DNA of 64,000 bases from Steroidobacter agaridevorans (GTDB taxonomy: Bacteria > Pseudomonadota > Gammaproteobacteria > Steroidobacterales > Steroidobacteraceae). A program made the position numbers and the translations under genes. The DNA is taken from NCBI RefSeq assembly GCF_009932555.1, contig NZ_BLJO01000001.1:1321219-1385218 (forward strand), in the 5' to 3' direction. Below the pieces are notes generated by a model. That model did not search any database. It was given only the letters and a program-made list of their open reading frames with translations, and had not been told where the DNA came from. Of this stretch, positions 17,173 to 26,489 are shown one piece after another (position 1 is the first letter of the stretch; each line of letters opens with the position of its first letter).

Positions 17173-17796
17173 TCAGCGCTTCTTGGCTTTTTTCTTGGCC
17201 TTTTTCTTTTCGTCCTTCTTGTCGGTCGGCTCCTTGTCCAGCATGGTGCCGCGACATTTCTTCGCGCCGCAGCGGCAGGCGTACAGCGCCAGCTCGGCCG
17301 GGTCGTCGGTGCTCTCCCAGGTGAGCTGATAGTCGTAACCCAGCTCTTCGCCCGGCTTGATGTTGCGAATGGCGTCGATGAACACGCGGCTGTTTTCGAT
17401 GACCGTCTCGCAATTCGGCGCGCAGCTGTGATTGATGAAGCGCGCGTCGTTGCCGTCGACGCCGGCATCGATCACGGTGCGATTGCTGGCGATGAACAGG
17501 AAGGTGTGACCGTCATCGTCGCCCTTCTTCTCATAGCGCGCATCGGCCTCGCCGTGCGAGATGCGCTCGCCGAGATACTCGATGACGCGTGCGCCCTTTT
17601 TGATGGGCACGATCGCGTACACACCGCGACCATGAATCGGCGAGTTGCGGGCTTCGACCAGCGGCGAGTTCAACACCGCCCGCTTTTTGGGCTGAGGCCG
17701 GCGCGCTTTAGGAACCGACTTCTTTTGTGAGCGATTGGTTTTGCCGGACGAGCGAGTCTTGTTGCGCGACTGAGTGCGACGGTTCTGCTTGGCCAT
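17173..17796 (-). CDS. SET-domain protein lysine methyltransferase
   Basis: A 207-residue protein with a complete compact SET domain: GRGVYA near residue 57, the SAM/active-site NHSCAPN at 122-128, the catalytic tyrosine segment ELGYDY at 151-156, and post-SET cysteines C174, C176 and C181 that with C125 would bind zinc. The first 40 residues and last 22 are rich in lysine and arginine, like a nucleic-acid-binding or histone-like tail. Family knowledge supports protein-lysine methylation; the substrate is unknown. It sits between thyA and folA with gaps of five and three bases. Confidence 0.88.
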   Translation of the reverse strand: MAKQNRRTQSRNKTRSSGKTNRSQKKSVPKARRPQPKKRAVLNSPLVEARNSPIHGRGVYAIVPIKKGARVIEYLGERISHGEADARYEKKGDDDGHTFLFIASNRTVIDAGVDGNDARFINHSCAPNCETVIENSRVFIDAIRNIKPGEELGYDYQLTWESTDDPAELALYACRCGAKKCRGTMLDKEPTDKKDEKKKAKKKAKKR

Positions 17797-17801
17797 TTAA
17801 A

Positions 17802-18592
<791 letters not shown>

Positions 18593-18596
<4 letters not shown>

Positions 18597-19480
18597 GACG
18601 CGGTCGCGAGCTGCTTGGCGCCGTAGTTGCCGCTGGCCTGCTGGCTGCGATACGCCCACGCCATCAGGATGACGCCGAGCAGGATCATCGGCAGCGACAG
18701 GATCTGGCCCATGGTCACCCAGTCGAACAGCAGGTAGCCGCGATTTGCATCCGGCACCCGGACGAATTCCACCAGGAAGCGGAACGTGCCGTACAGGATC
18801 AGAAACAGCCCGGAAGGCGCCAGGCGCGGCCGCGGCTTGCGAGTGAACAACCAGAGCACGACGAACAGCACGAGCCCTTCGAGCACGCCTTCATAGAGCT
18901 GCGAGGCATGCACGTGTAGCACGCACGGATCGACGCCGAAGCGCTCACATAAATTTTGGGCCTCGGCCTTCTGCACGGGATAAAGCGGCGCAGGGTCGAC
19001 GATGAAGCCCCAGGGCACATCGGTCGGCTTGCCCCACAACTCGCCGTTGATGAAGTTGCCGACGCGGCCGGCGAAGATGCCAATGCCGGGTAACGGCGCG
19101 AGGAAGTCGAGCACGTCGGCAAAACGGCGCTGCCGCTGGCGGGCGAAGAGCACCACCGCGAGAACCACGCCGATCAGGCCGCCATGGAACGACATGCCGC
19201 CTTCCCAGATGCGGACGATGGTGAGCGGGTCCGCGATCACCTGCTCGCCGCCGTAGAACAGGATCCAGCCCAGGCGTCCGCCGAGAATCACGCCGATGGC
19301 GGCGAAGAAGATCAGATCGTCGACCTCGGCTGCCTGCCAGGTCGAGTCGGCGCGGGCCGCCCGCCGGCGCGCCAGCCACCATCCGGCCGCGAAGCCAATG
19401 ACATACATGAGCCCATACCAGCGCACGGCCAGCGGGCCCACCGAGAAGATGATCGGATCGATCGCGGGGTAGGGAATCAT
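18593..19480 (-). CDS. lgt: Prolipoprotein diacylglyceryl transferase
   Basis: Lgt is an inner-membrane enzyme that adds diacylglycerol to the lipobox cysteine of prolipoproteins. The 295-residue protein has seven or so hydrophobic segments and the family signatures [18 protein letters not shown] and [13 protein letters not shown], including the essential arginine and asparagine. It is coupled to thyA by an ATGA overlap, as in many gammaproteobacteria. Confidence 0.97.
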
Positions 19481-19529
19481 GATCGGTGCGAGTATACCAA
19501 TGCCCTGACTTCGCCCGCCCGGCGAGCTT

Positions 19530-20762
19530 TCAGTCGGTGACGACCCGGCAGAAATACGCCTTCAGGTAGCGCGTCTCCGGAATCGCCGGGTGGAGCGGAT
19601 GATCGGGGGCCTGGCCGCCGACTTCCACCACCTGCGCGAAACGTCCCAGGTGGCGTGCACCTCGCTGAATGGCGGTCAGCAGGTGGTCCGGTTCCAGGTG
19701 GTACGAGCAGGAGCACGACACCAGGATGCCGTCCTTGTCCAGCAACTGCATGGCGAGCTGGTTGAGCCGCTTGTACGCCGCCTCGCCCTTGGGCACATCT
19801 TTTTTGCGCTTGATGAACGCCGGCGGATCGATCACCACCACATCGAAGCGACGGCCTTCGCCATGCAGCTTCTCCATCGCATCGAACGCATCGCCCTTGA
19901 TCACCGAGGGCTTCAGGCCGTTGGCCGCCGCACTTGCCTGCAACTGCTCCAGAGCCGACGCCGACGAATCCACGCAGGTGACTTCGGTCGCGCCCGCCTT
20001 GAGCGCGCCCAATCCCCAGGCGCCGAGATAACTGAAAACGTCGAGCACTCGCGCTCCGCCGACGTATTTGCGCAAGGCCAGGCGATTGGCGGCTTGATCG
20101 AAGAACCAGCCGGTTTTTTGCCCGCTGCCGAGCGGCACCTGGAAGCCGACACCGCCCTCTTCCACGACCACCGACTCGGGCGCCTCGCCGAACACGGTCT
20201 CGACGTAATGCTCCAAACCTTCCAGGTCGCGCACGCCAGCGTCGTTCTTCCACACCAGCGCCGCCGGGTTGATGACCTTTTTCACGGCCGCTTCGATTTC
20301 CGGCCGCAACGCTTCCATGCCCGCCGTGGCGATCTGGCCGACGATCACGTCGCCAAATCTATCCAGCACCAGGCCCGGCAACGCATCGGATTCGCCATAC
20401 ACCAGCCGATAGAACGGCTTGTCGTAGAGCGCGTGGCGCAATGACTGCGCCACCTGCAGTCGATGCACGAACAGCGACTTGCTCGGCGGATGCTGGGCGC
20501 TGCGCCCCAGGATTCGCGCGCTGATCAGCGACCGCGGATTCACATAGGCGTAGCCCATGAATTTGTCGCGATCGGAGACCACGCGGCACAGCGCGCCCGG
20601 CTGAAAAGCCGTCAGCGGCGTGCGCGCAGTGTCCACTTCGTTGGAAAACACCCACAGGTGGCCAGCGGCTAGACGACGGTCCTCACCCCGCTTCAAGCGC
20701 AACTCGGGCAGCTCGGCGGGCGTAGAGAACGCGGGGGTCGGTGTATCGGGGGAGGTGTTCAT
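19530..20762 (-). CDS. rlmI: 23S rRNA (cytosine1962-C5)-methyltransferase
   Basis: A 410-residue protein of the RlmI type: an N-terminal PUA domain ([10 protein letters not shown] and [15 protein letters not shown]), a central EEHB-like segment, and a class I methyltransferase domain with [20 protein letters not shown], the VIDPPAF motif and a SCSCSYHL end. The methylation target is inferred from the family. It runs divergently from the DUF255 gene with only 18 bases between the two start codons. Confidence 0.92.
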   Translation of the reverse strand: MNTSPDTPTPAFSTPAELPELRLKRGEDRRLAAGHLWVFSNEVDTARTPLTAFQPGALCRVVSDRDKFMGYAYVNPRSLISARILGRSAQHPPSKSLFVHRLQVAQSLRHALYDKPFYRLVYGESDALPGLVLDRFGDVIVGQIATAGMEALRPEIEAAVKKVINPAALVWKNDAGVRDLEGLEHYVETVFGEAPESVVVEEGGVGFQVPLGSGQKTGWFFDQAANRLALRKYVGGARVLDVFSYLGAWGLGALKAGATEVTCVDSSASALEQLQASAAANGLKPSVIKGDAFDAMEKLHGEGRRFDVVVIDPPAFIKRKKDVPKGEAAYKRLNQLAMQLLDKDGILVSCSCSYHLEPDHLLTAIQRGARHLGRFAQVVEVGGQAPDHPLHPAIPETRYLKAYFCRVVTD

Positions 20763-20775
20763 TTAAAGTGGGCGC

Positions 20776-20803
20776 ATTCTATGCACGAATCAACACATCG
20801 CAA
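20776..20803 (-). promoter_or_regulatory. Candidate promoter for rlmI
   Basis: On the minus strand TTGCGA and TAGAAT are separated by 16 bases. The predicted transcript start near 20769 is only about eight bases before the rlmI ATG, leaving no room for a ribosome binding site. The -35 half lies within the first codons of the divergent gene. Confidence 0.4.
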
Positions 20804-22853
20804 CCGTCTCGCGCAGGAGACGAGCCCTTACCTGCTGCAACATGCCTCCAATCCGGTCGACTGGCACCCCTGGAGCGCCGAGGCGCTGGAGCTGGCCCGG
20901 CGCGAAAACAAGCCCATTTTGCTGTCGATCGGCTACTCCGCCTGCCATTGGTGCCACGTCATGGCGCACGAATCCTTCGAGGATCCGGCCAGCGCCGCGG
21001 TGATGAACGAGCTGTTCGTCAACATCAAGGTGGATCGCGAGGAGCGGCCCGACCTGGACCGCATTTACCAGATTGCGCAGCAGATGCTGACCCAGCGCGG
21101 CGGCGGCTGGCCACTCACGATGTTTCTCTCCCCAACGGATCAGCGGCCGTTCTTCGGCGGCACCTATTTTCCCAAGGAGGCGCGCCACGGCCTGCCCGCC
21201 TTCACCGATCTGTTACAACGAGTCGCCGCGTTCTATCGCGAACGCAGCGCCGACATCGCCCAGCAGAGCGAGGCGCTACAACAAGCGTTCGATCAGCTGC
21301 ACACAGCGCCGGCGTCGGGCGACACGGCGTTGACACTGGCGCCGGCACACGCCGCTCGACAGCAACTCGCTGGCGCATTCGATCCGGAATTCGGCGGCTT
21401 CGGCGGCGCGCCCAAGTTCCCGCATCCAACAAACATCGAGTTCCTGTTACGGCAGTGGCGCGCCACGGCCGGCGCCGAAGAGCCCGATCTGCACTCGCTT
21501 TACATGGCCACGCTGACGCTCAAGCGCATGGCCGATGGCGGCATCTACGATCAACTGGGCGGCGGCTTCGCACGCTACAGCGTCGATGCTTATTGGATGA
21601 TCCCGCACTTTGAAAAAATGCTGTACGACAACGGTCAGCTGCTGCGTGTTTATGCGCACGCCGCGCTGGCGACCGGCGAGCCGCTGTTCAGCCGCATCGC
21701 GAGCGAGACTGCGGATTGGATGATTCGAGACATGCGGTCTCCCGAAGGCGCTTACTGGTCGGCGCTCGATGCCGACTCCGAAGGTCACGAAGGTAAGTTC
21801 TACGTGTGGCAACCGGAGGAAGTGTCGCGCCTGCTCGATGCGGACGACTACGCCGTCTTCGCGCCTCACTTCGGCCTCGACCGCCCGGCGAACTTCGAAG
21901 GCCAGGACTGGCATCTGCACGTGTTTCGGTCGGAAGACGACATCGCCGCCGAGCTCGGCATCGAGCCCGCCGAAGTCACGAAACGTCTGGAGCGTGCGCG
22001 CCGCGCGCTGCTGGAAGTGCGCAATCGCCGTGTCTGGCCGGGACGCGATGAGAAAGTGCTGACTTCGTGGAATGGCCTCGCGATCAGCGGCCTCGCCGTC
22101 GCCGCTCGCGCATTACGTCGGTCCGACCTGGCGGACGCGGCAGCTCGCGCCGTCGATTTCATTCGTCAGCAGTGCTGGCGCGATGGGCGTTTGCTCGCGA
22201 CGTACAAGGATGGGCGAGCGCGCTTTGCCGCCTATCTCGACGATTACGCGTTCCTGCTCGACGGCGTGTTGGAACTGATGCAAACCCGCTGGCGCAGCGA
22301 GGACCTCACCTTCGCGACCGGGCTGGCCGAAGCGCTGCTGGCGCATTTCGAGGATCGCGAGTCCGGCGGTTTCTTTTTCACGGCCGACGATCACGAGCAG
22401 CTCATGCATCGCTCCCGATCGTTCAGTGACGAAGCTGTGCCAGCGGGCAACGCCATCGCCGCGCAGGCGCTCACCCGGCTCGGCCTTTTGCTGGGCGAGA
22501 CGCGATATCTCGATGCAGCAGCAAAGACGCTGCGCGCCGCTTGGCCCGCCTTGCAGCACTATCCTCATGCGCACACCGCTCTGCTCGTTGCGCTGGAAGA
22601 GCATCTGGAACCGCCGGAGATCGTCATCGTGCGCGGCGAGCGGACAGAAGCCGAGAGCTGGCGTGACGAGCTTTCGAGGGTCTATGCGCCGAGACGATTG
22701 GTGTTCGCTATTGCGGCGGATGCTGCCGGACTGCCGGCCGCAATTGCCGATAAGAAACCTCTGCCCGAGACCGCGGCCTATGTGTGTCGCGGGATGACGT
22801 GCTCGGCGCCAGTGCGCTCGCTGTCTTCGCTGGTGGCGCTGACCCGAAGCTAG
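20781..22853 (+). CDS. DUF255 thioredoxin-like protein (YyaL/SSP411 family)
   Basis: A 690-residue cytoplasmic protein of the thioredoxin-domain plus (alpha/alpha)6-barrel family. The N-terminus reads NPVDWHPWS, then the redox motif [10 protein letters not shown] near residue 55 followed by HESFED and [13 protein letters not shown]. The C-terminal barrel carries [10 protein letters not shown] and [14 protein letters not shown], as in N-acyl-glucosamine epimerase-like folds. Its function in bacteria is not established; a nucleoside-diphosphate-linked or redox-linked glycosidic role has been suggested for the family only by fold. Convergent with the TfoX-like gene, with six bases between stops. 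Confidence 0.9.
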   Translation: MHESTHRNRLAQETSPYLLQHASNPVDWHPWSAEALELARRENKPILLSIGYSACHWCHVMAHESFEDPASAAVMNELFVNIKVDREERPDLDRIYQIAQQMLTQRGGGWPLTMFLSPTDQRPFFGGTYFPKEARHGLPAFTDLLQRVAAFYRERSADIAQQSEALQQAFDQLHTAPASGDTALTLAPAHAARQQLAGAFDPEFGGFGGAPKFPHPTNIEFLLRQWRATAGAEEPDLHSLYMATLTLKRMADGGIYDQLGGGFARYSVDAYWMIPHFEKMLYDNGQLLRVYAHAALATGEPLFSRIASETADWMIRDMRSPEGAYWSALDADSEGHEGKFYVWQPEEVSRLLDADDYAVFAPHFGLDRPANFEGQDWHLHVFRSEDDIAAELGIEPAEVTKRLERARRALLEVRNRRVWPGRDEKVLTSWNGLAISGLAVAARALRRSDLADAAARAVDFIRQQCWRDGRLLATYKDGRARFAAYLDDYAFLLDGVLELMQTRWRSEDLTFATGLAEALLAHFEDRESGGFFFTADDHEQLMHRSRSFSDEAVPAGNAIAAQALTRLGLLLGETRYLDAAAKTLRAAWPALQHYPHAHTALLVALEEHLEPPEIVIVRGERTEAESWRDELSRVYAPRRLVFAIAADAAGLPAAIADKKPLPETAAYVCRGMTCSAPVRSLSSLVALTRS

Positions 22854-22859
22854 TCCGGG

Positions 22860-23264
22860 TTATTTGGTTTGTTTCGCGCGCTTCTTCGCCTGCTTCATGT
22901 GGCGGGAGCGCTCGATGCCGGCCATTTGCTTGGCGCGCGCCGACTCGATCGCCGCATTGAGCGCACGCTCGCCCCAGACCCTCAGCTGTACGGCGTCGTT
23001 GACGATCTCTTGCGGCACTTCGTGATGATCGGTGGTGAGATCGAACGCGTTCGGATACGGCTTGAACTGCGGCATGCCGCGCGCGACATAATCGTCGAGG
23101 TTGCTCTTGTCCGTGTGCAGATACAGTTTCTCGCCCATCACGATGGCGAGCAGACGGTCGTCGATGAACACACCGACGCCACCGAAAATCGCACGACTGG
23201 AAATGCGCCCGAGCGGCGCGAATTGTTCTGCGACGTAACTGGCCAGGCTCGACTTGACCCGCAT
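22860..23264 (-). CDS. TfoX N-terminal-domain protein
   Basis: The 134-residue protein matches the TfoX/Sxy N-terminal domain: SRAIFGGVGVFIDDRLLAIV, LYLHTDKSN and a YPNAFDLTT segment. It lacks the C-terminal TfoX domain of the full competence regulator, so it is a stand-alone version common in this phylum. The last 30 residues are lysine-rich. A role in competence gene control cannot be claimed from this domain alone. Confidence 0.85.
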   Translation of the reverse strand: MRVKSSLASYVAEQFAPLGRISSRAIFGGVGVFIDDRLLAIVMGEKLYLHTDKSNLDDYVARGMPQFKPYPNAFDLTTDHHEVPQEIVNDAVQLRVWGERALNAAIESARAKQMAGIERSRHMKQAKKRAKQTK

Positions 23265-23308
23265 ATCGAGCTACTCACTCTTCGAAAAATGCTTCCAAGC
23301 AGCGCAGA

Positions 23309-23336
23309 GTTTACATCGCGAACCCCGAGTGTAAAC
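23309..23336. promoter_or_regulatory. Inverted repeat upstream of the TfoX-like gene
   Basis: GTTTACA and TGTAAAC are perfectly inverted and separated by 14 bases, 45 bases before the TfoX-like start. The AT-rich arms in a GC-rich setting suggest an operator for a dimeric regulator, but no regulator family is implied. Low confidence. Confidence 0.35.
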
Positions 23337-23430
23337 CCGAGATCGTCACCAGGCGGCGACACTGTGCGCCAGTCGACAGCGACTTGCTGGGAAATCCGCC
23401 AAAAACGCGCGGGAAAGCACGCAGGAAAAA

Positions 23431-23880
23431 TTATACGGCGGCGCCGAGCCGGGCCAGGTGCAGGCGAATTAAGTCACGCAGCTGCGCGTGAATCTGGACG
23501 TCGAACGCCGGCGCTCGCTGCCAGTCGTAGCCCCAGGGATTGGCGGTGCGCATCGCCTCCGGCTCATCGACGAAGCGCGGATGCACGTGAGCATGCAGCG
23601 CCGGCTCCACATTTCCGAAGATCGCGTAATTGATACGCAACGCTCCGGTGGCCGCCAGCACAGCGTCGCCCAGCAAGCCGAGCTCGGAGAGGAACAAATC
23701 GCGGTCGGCGCGCGCCAACGCGTTCAAGTGCGGAACCACGGGATCGGGCAGCAGCAGACAGTAGCCCGTCAGCACCTGCTTCTGCCCCATCACCGCCCAG
23801 CCCGAGCGCAGGCGTGCGACCACGGTGGGATCGTTGCCGGCTCGGCAGCTTTCGACCAGGCGATGGATGGCGGTGCTCAT
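23431..23880 (-). CDS. HIT-like (histidine triad) protein
   Basis: From the ATG at 23880 the product is 149 residues. The segment ALHAHVHPRF supplies the H-x-H-x-H histidine triad of nucleotide hydrolases and transferases, and an upstream PDPVVPHLNAL fits the strand that positions the substrate. The start overlaps the DUF486 stop (ATGA). Nucleotide phosphoramidate or dinucleotide hydrolysis is the family's usual chemistry; the actual substrate is unknown. A longer frame upstream lies inside the DUF486 gene. Confidence 0.78.
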   Translation of the reverse strand: MSTAIHRLVESCRAGNDPTVVARLRSGWAVMGQKQVLTGYCLLLPDPVVPHLNALARADRDLFLSELGLLGDAVLAATGALRINYAIFGNVEPALHAHVHPRFVDEPEAMRTANPWGYDWQRAPAFDVQIHAQLRDLIRLHLARLGAAV

Positions 23881-24218
23881 TTGCGGAACACGAAATAAAC
23901 CGCGCCCAGCATACAGAACGCCGCCCACAGGTAGTCGAGCTTGAGCGGCTGGCGCATGTACAACATCACGAACGGCACGAACACCGTCAGCGTGATCACT
24001 TCCTGCAGAATTTTCAGCTGCGGCAAGGTCATGACCGTGTAACCGATGCGGTTCGCCGGCACCTGCAACAAATATTCGAACAGCGCGATGCCCCAGCTGA
24101 CCAGCGCCGCGACGATCCACGGCTTTTGATTCAGCTCCTTCAGGTGCGCGTACCAGGCGAACGTCATGAACACGTTCGACAACGTCAGCAACACGATGGT
24201 GCGGAGAACCGGGCTCAT
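23877..24218 (-). CDS. DUF486-family small membrane protein
   Basis: A 113-residue protein with four predicted membrane helices: TIVLLTLSNVFMTFAWYAHL, AALVSWGIALFEYLLQVPA, VITLTVFVPFVMLYM and WAAFCMLGAVYFVF. The pattern NRIGYTVMTLPQLKILQEVI is the DUF486 signature, related by fold to small drug/metabolite transporters. It is linked by ATGA overlaps to both the ComB-like gene before it and the HIT gene after it. No substrate can be assigned. Confidence 0.87.
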   Translation of the reverse strand: MSPVLRTIVLLTLSNVFMTFAWYAHLKELNQKPWIVAALVSWGIALFEYLLQVPANRIGYTVMTLPQLKILQEVITLTVFVPFVMLYMRQPLKLDYLWAAFCMLGAVYFVFRK

Positions 24219-24928
24219 ACGATCTCGATAGGGGGTTTGGGCACGTCGATCTTGCGCAAGCGCGGCGGTGACGCGCCGGTCTCCAGCTGCAATACGAAAT
24301 CGAACTCGTCGACCCGAGTGCACAGATCGAAATCGCGCTCGGGCGCCCAGTCGCAGGCGGGATCGAAGAACTTCTCCGCGCTCGATGCCTTGCGCAGCCG
24401 TTCGCGTATGCCGGCGACCGGCATTGGCTCGCCTAGCAGCCGAGAACGCAGCAGCTCGGCGCACAGATCGTCTTCGTCGCAGTTCTCGCGCGCCTCGTGC
24501 CCCATGCGGACCAGCGTAACGATCGACGGCTGACGCGCCTGGATATAGCGGACGATGGCGCCCGCATTCACCAGCGCACCCGTGATCACCTCGTCAGCTT
24601 GCCGGGCGTTGGTGAGGCCCTGCGTTCCGGCGTGCGTGGTATGGATGAGCGTGCGTCCGGCGACGTCGAGCTTCTCGAGGTCGGCGGGCGAATTGCCGCA
24701 GTCGAAACCGGGTAACGGACGCGCGTGGCGCTCGCCGATCAGGAACCAGTCCGGATGCTCGCGCTTCAGTTGGCGCGCGTAATCGACTTCAGCGACGGGA
24801 ATGACGGCCGCCGCGCCGCGCGAGAACGCGTACGCGGCGACCGAGAAGGCACGAAACACATCGATGACGACCGCGATGCCTTCGGCGCTCTGCGCGCCAG
24901 CGACATGGTCTGCGACCTTAACCTGCAA
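24215..24928 (-). CDS. 2-phosphosulfolactate phosphatase family (ComB-like) protein
   Basis: A 237-residue protein with the ComB signature: AVVIDVFRAFSVAAYAFSRGA near residues 19-40, LIGERHARPLPGFDCGNSP near 62 and IHTTHAGTQGL near 95. ComB makes sulfolactate in coenzyme M synthesis in methanogens; bacterial homologues occur without that pathway and their role is not settled. It is 27 bases after the ornithine decarboxylase and overlaps the DUF486 gene, so it is in a four-gene operon. The family call is firm, the function is not. Confidence 0.88.
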   Translation of the reverse strand: MQVKVADHVAGAQSAEGIAVVIDVFRAFSVAAYAFSRGAAAVIPVAEVDYARQLKREHPDWFLIGERHARPLPGFDCGNSPADLEKLDVAGRTLIHTTHAGTQGLTNARQADEVITGALVNAGAIVRYIQARQPSIVTLVRMGHEARENCDEDDLCAELLRSRLLGEPMPVAGIRERLRKASSAEKFFDPACDWAPERDFDLCTRVDEFDFVLQLETGASPPRLRKIDVPKPPIEIV

Positions 24929-24955
24929 GCGGCGACCTCATTCAGGCCGCCGCGC

Positions 24956-26197
24956 TCAGGCAGCGCGGCCTCGACCGCCGGCAGCCTTGCGCTGCAGGCG
25001 AACCACACGCCGCGCGTCGGCGGTCTCGTTCATCACGACGACCTTGGCGCGCTTGAAGAAGTTGAAGTCGGTGGCGCTGGCCCAGGTGTAGGCGCCCATC
25101 ATGCGGCCCACGACCAGATCGCCCATCTCCAACTCCGGCAGCATGATGCATTCGTCGATCACGTCGATGGAGTCGCAAGTCGGACCCGACAGCACGCTCT
25201 CGAACAGCTCGCCGCCTTCGCGCAGCACCGACACCGGATACTTGGCGTGGTCGAACATCTGACCGCTGTACGAACCGTACAGACCGTCGTCCAGGTAATA
25301 CCACCAGCGACCGTCGCGCTTGGCCTTGCCCATCACCGAGGAGACGGCGATAGCGGCAGGCGCGGCGATGAAGCGGCCCGGCTCGGCGATCACACGGACG
25401 TGCGGCGGCAGCTTGGCGAGCGCGGCGCGGATCGGACGGCAGAATTCGTCGATCGGCGTGACCTCGTCGTTGTACGCGACCGGGTAGCCGCCGCCGATGT
25501 CGAGCACGTCGAGCGACGGCAGACCGGCCAGCACGGCTTCCGCCATGATGTTGGTGCACGCCTGTACAGCTTCGACGTACTTCGCCGGGTCGGTCGCCTG
25601 CGAGCCGACGTGGAAAGACAGTCCCTTCACACGCACGCCGAGACGGCGCGCCTGCTCGATCAAGCCGAGCACGTCGCCGGGCGCGCAGCCGAACTTCTTC
25701 GACAGGTCGACCACGGCATTCGGGCTGCGGAACGACACGCGAATCAGCAGCTCGGCGCGCTTGCGATAGCGCACGAACTTCTTCAGCTCGTCCGGGTTGT
25801 CCGCGACGAACGTCGTGACGCCGTAGCGGAGCGCGTCGCGGATGTCGCTGTCACGCTTGATCGGGTGAGTGTGAATGCAGCGGCTCGGGGCAATCCCCTG
25901 CTGCTTCACCAGCTCGACTTCGCCGGTGGTGGCGAGGTCGAAATAAGCACCTTCATCGCGCAAGCACGACACCACCGCGGCGTGCGGCAGCGGCTTGAGC
26001 GCGTAGTGAAGATCGACGCCAGGCAGCGCGGCCTTGAGGGCGCGGTACTGGCGGCGCACCTGCTCACAGTCCACCACCAGCAGCGGCGAACCGAAGCGGG
26101 CGACCAGCGCACGGATTTCGGTTTCCGTCAGCGTGGTGGAATCGAAGGAGTGGGCCGGAGAAACGGCGAGTGACTGCTTGGCTGCGCGGGGCAACAC
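24956..26197 (-). CDS. Fold-type III PLP ornithine/lysine decarboxylase
   Basis: This alanine-racemase-fold decarboxylase of the eukaryote-like ODC group makes putrescine (or cadaverine). The motifs are the Schiff-base lysine in YALKPLPH, HVGSQATDP, the glycine loop DIGGGYPVAY, AEPGRFIAA and the active-site cysteine in GPTCDSIDVID. The GTG at 26197 has AGAGG ten bases upstream; an earlier GTG at 26278 in the same frame adds a nonconserved cysteine-rich segment. It is the promoter-proximal gene of the ODC-ComB-DUF486-HIT operon. Ornithine is the likelier substrate, but lysine or diaminopimelate cannot be excluded. Confidence 0.92.
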   Translation of the reverse strand: MLPRAAKQSLAVSPAHSFDSTTLTETEIRALVARFGSPLLVVDCEQVRRQYRALKAALPGVDLHYALKPLPHAAVVSCLRDEGAYFDLATTGEVELVKQQGIAPSRCIHTHPIKRDSDIRDALRYGVTTFVADNPDELKKFVRYRKRAELLIRVSFRSPNAVVDLSKKFGCAPGDVLGLIEQARRLGVRVKGLSFHVGSQATDPAKYVEAVQACTNIMAEAVLAGLPSLDVLDIGGGYPVAYNDEVTPIDEFCRPIRAALAKLPPHVRVIAEPGRFIAAPAAIAVSSVMGKAKRDGRWWYYLDDGLYGSYSGQMFDHAKYPVSVLREGGELFESVLSGPTCDSIDVIDECIMLPELEMGDLVVGRMMGAYTWASATDFNFFKRAKVVVMNETADARRVVRLQRKAAGGRGRAA

Positions 26198-26339
26198 CTG
26201 TTGGGCACCTCTCAAAAGCTGCGAACACTTAACCAACCAACAAGAGCGACAGATTTCGTGAACGTCTGAAGCTCTCACAAGTTCTGGTCGAGCGGCACTG
26301 CAGCTTACGCGTGGTGCTCTCTTACACAGGCCGGCGCGA

Positions 26340-26367
26340 AATTTAGCAAAAATGTCCGGCGATGCAA
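26340..26367 (-). promoter_or_regulatory. Candidate sigma70-type promoter for the decarboxylase operon
   Basis: On the minus strand TTGCAT and TAAATT are separated by 16 bases, in an AT-rich patch. The transcript would start near 26333 and have a leader of about 136 bases, long enough for a regulatory structure. None was identified. Confidence 0.4.
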
Positions 26368-26489
26368 GAAGCGCGTCACAGTTTTTATGCCCGTGAACGA
26401 AAAAACTTCTGACGCGGGAACTACAGCACGGGTCCGGCGGCCCTTTCGCTGCTCTCTTTACGTAAGGAACACGGAGTTAGATTCACCAC

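Noticed and set aside
24725..26173. A 482-codon plus-strand frame
   Set aside because: Antisense to the decarboxylase, which has all catalytic motifs; composition is Arg/Ala/His-rich.
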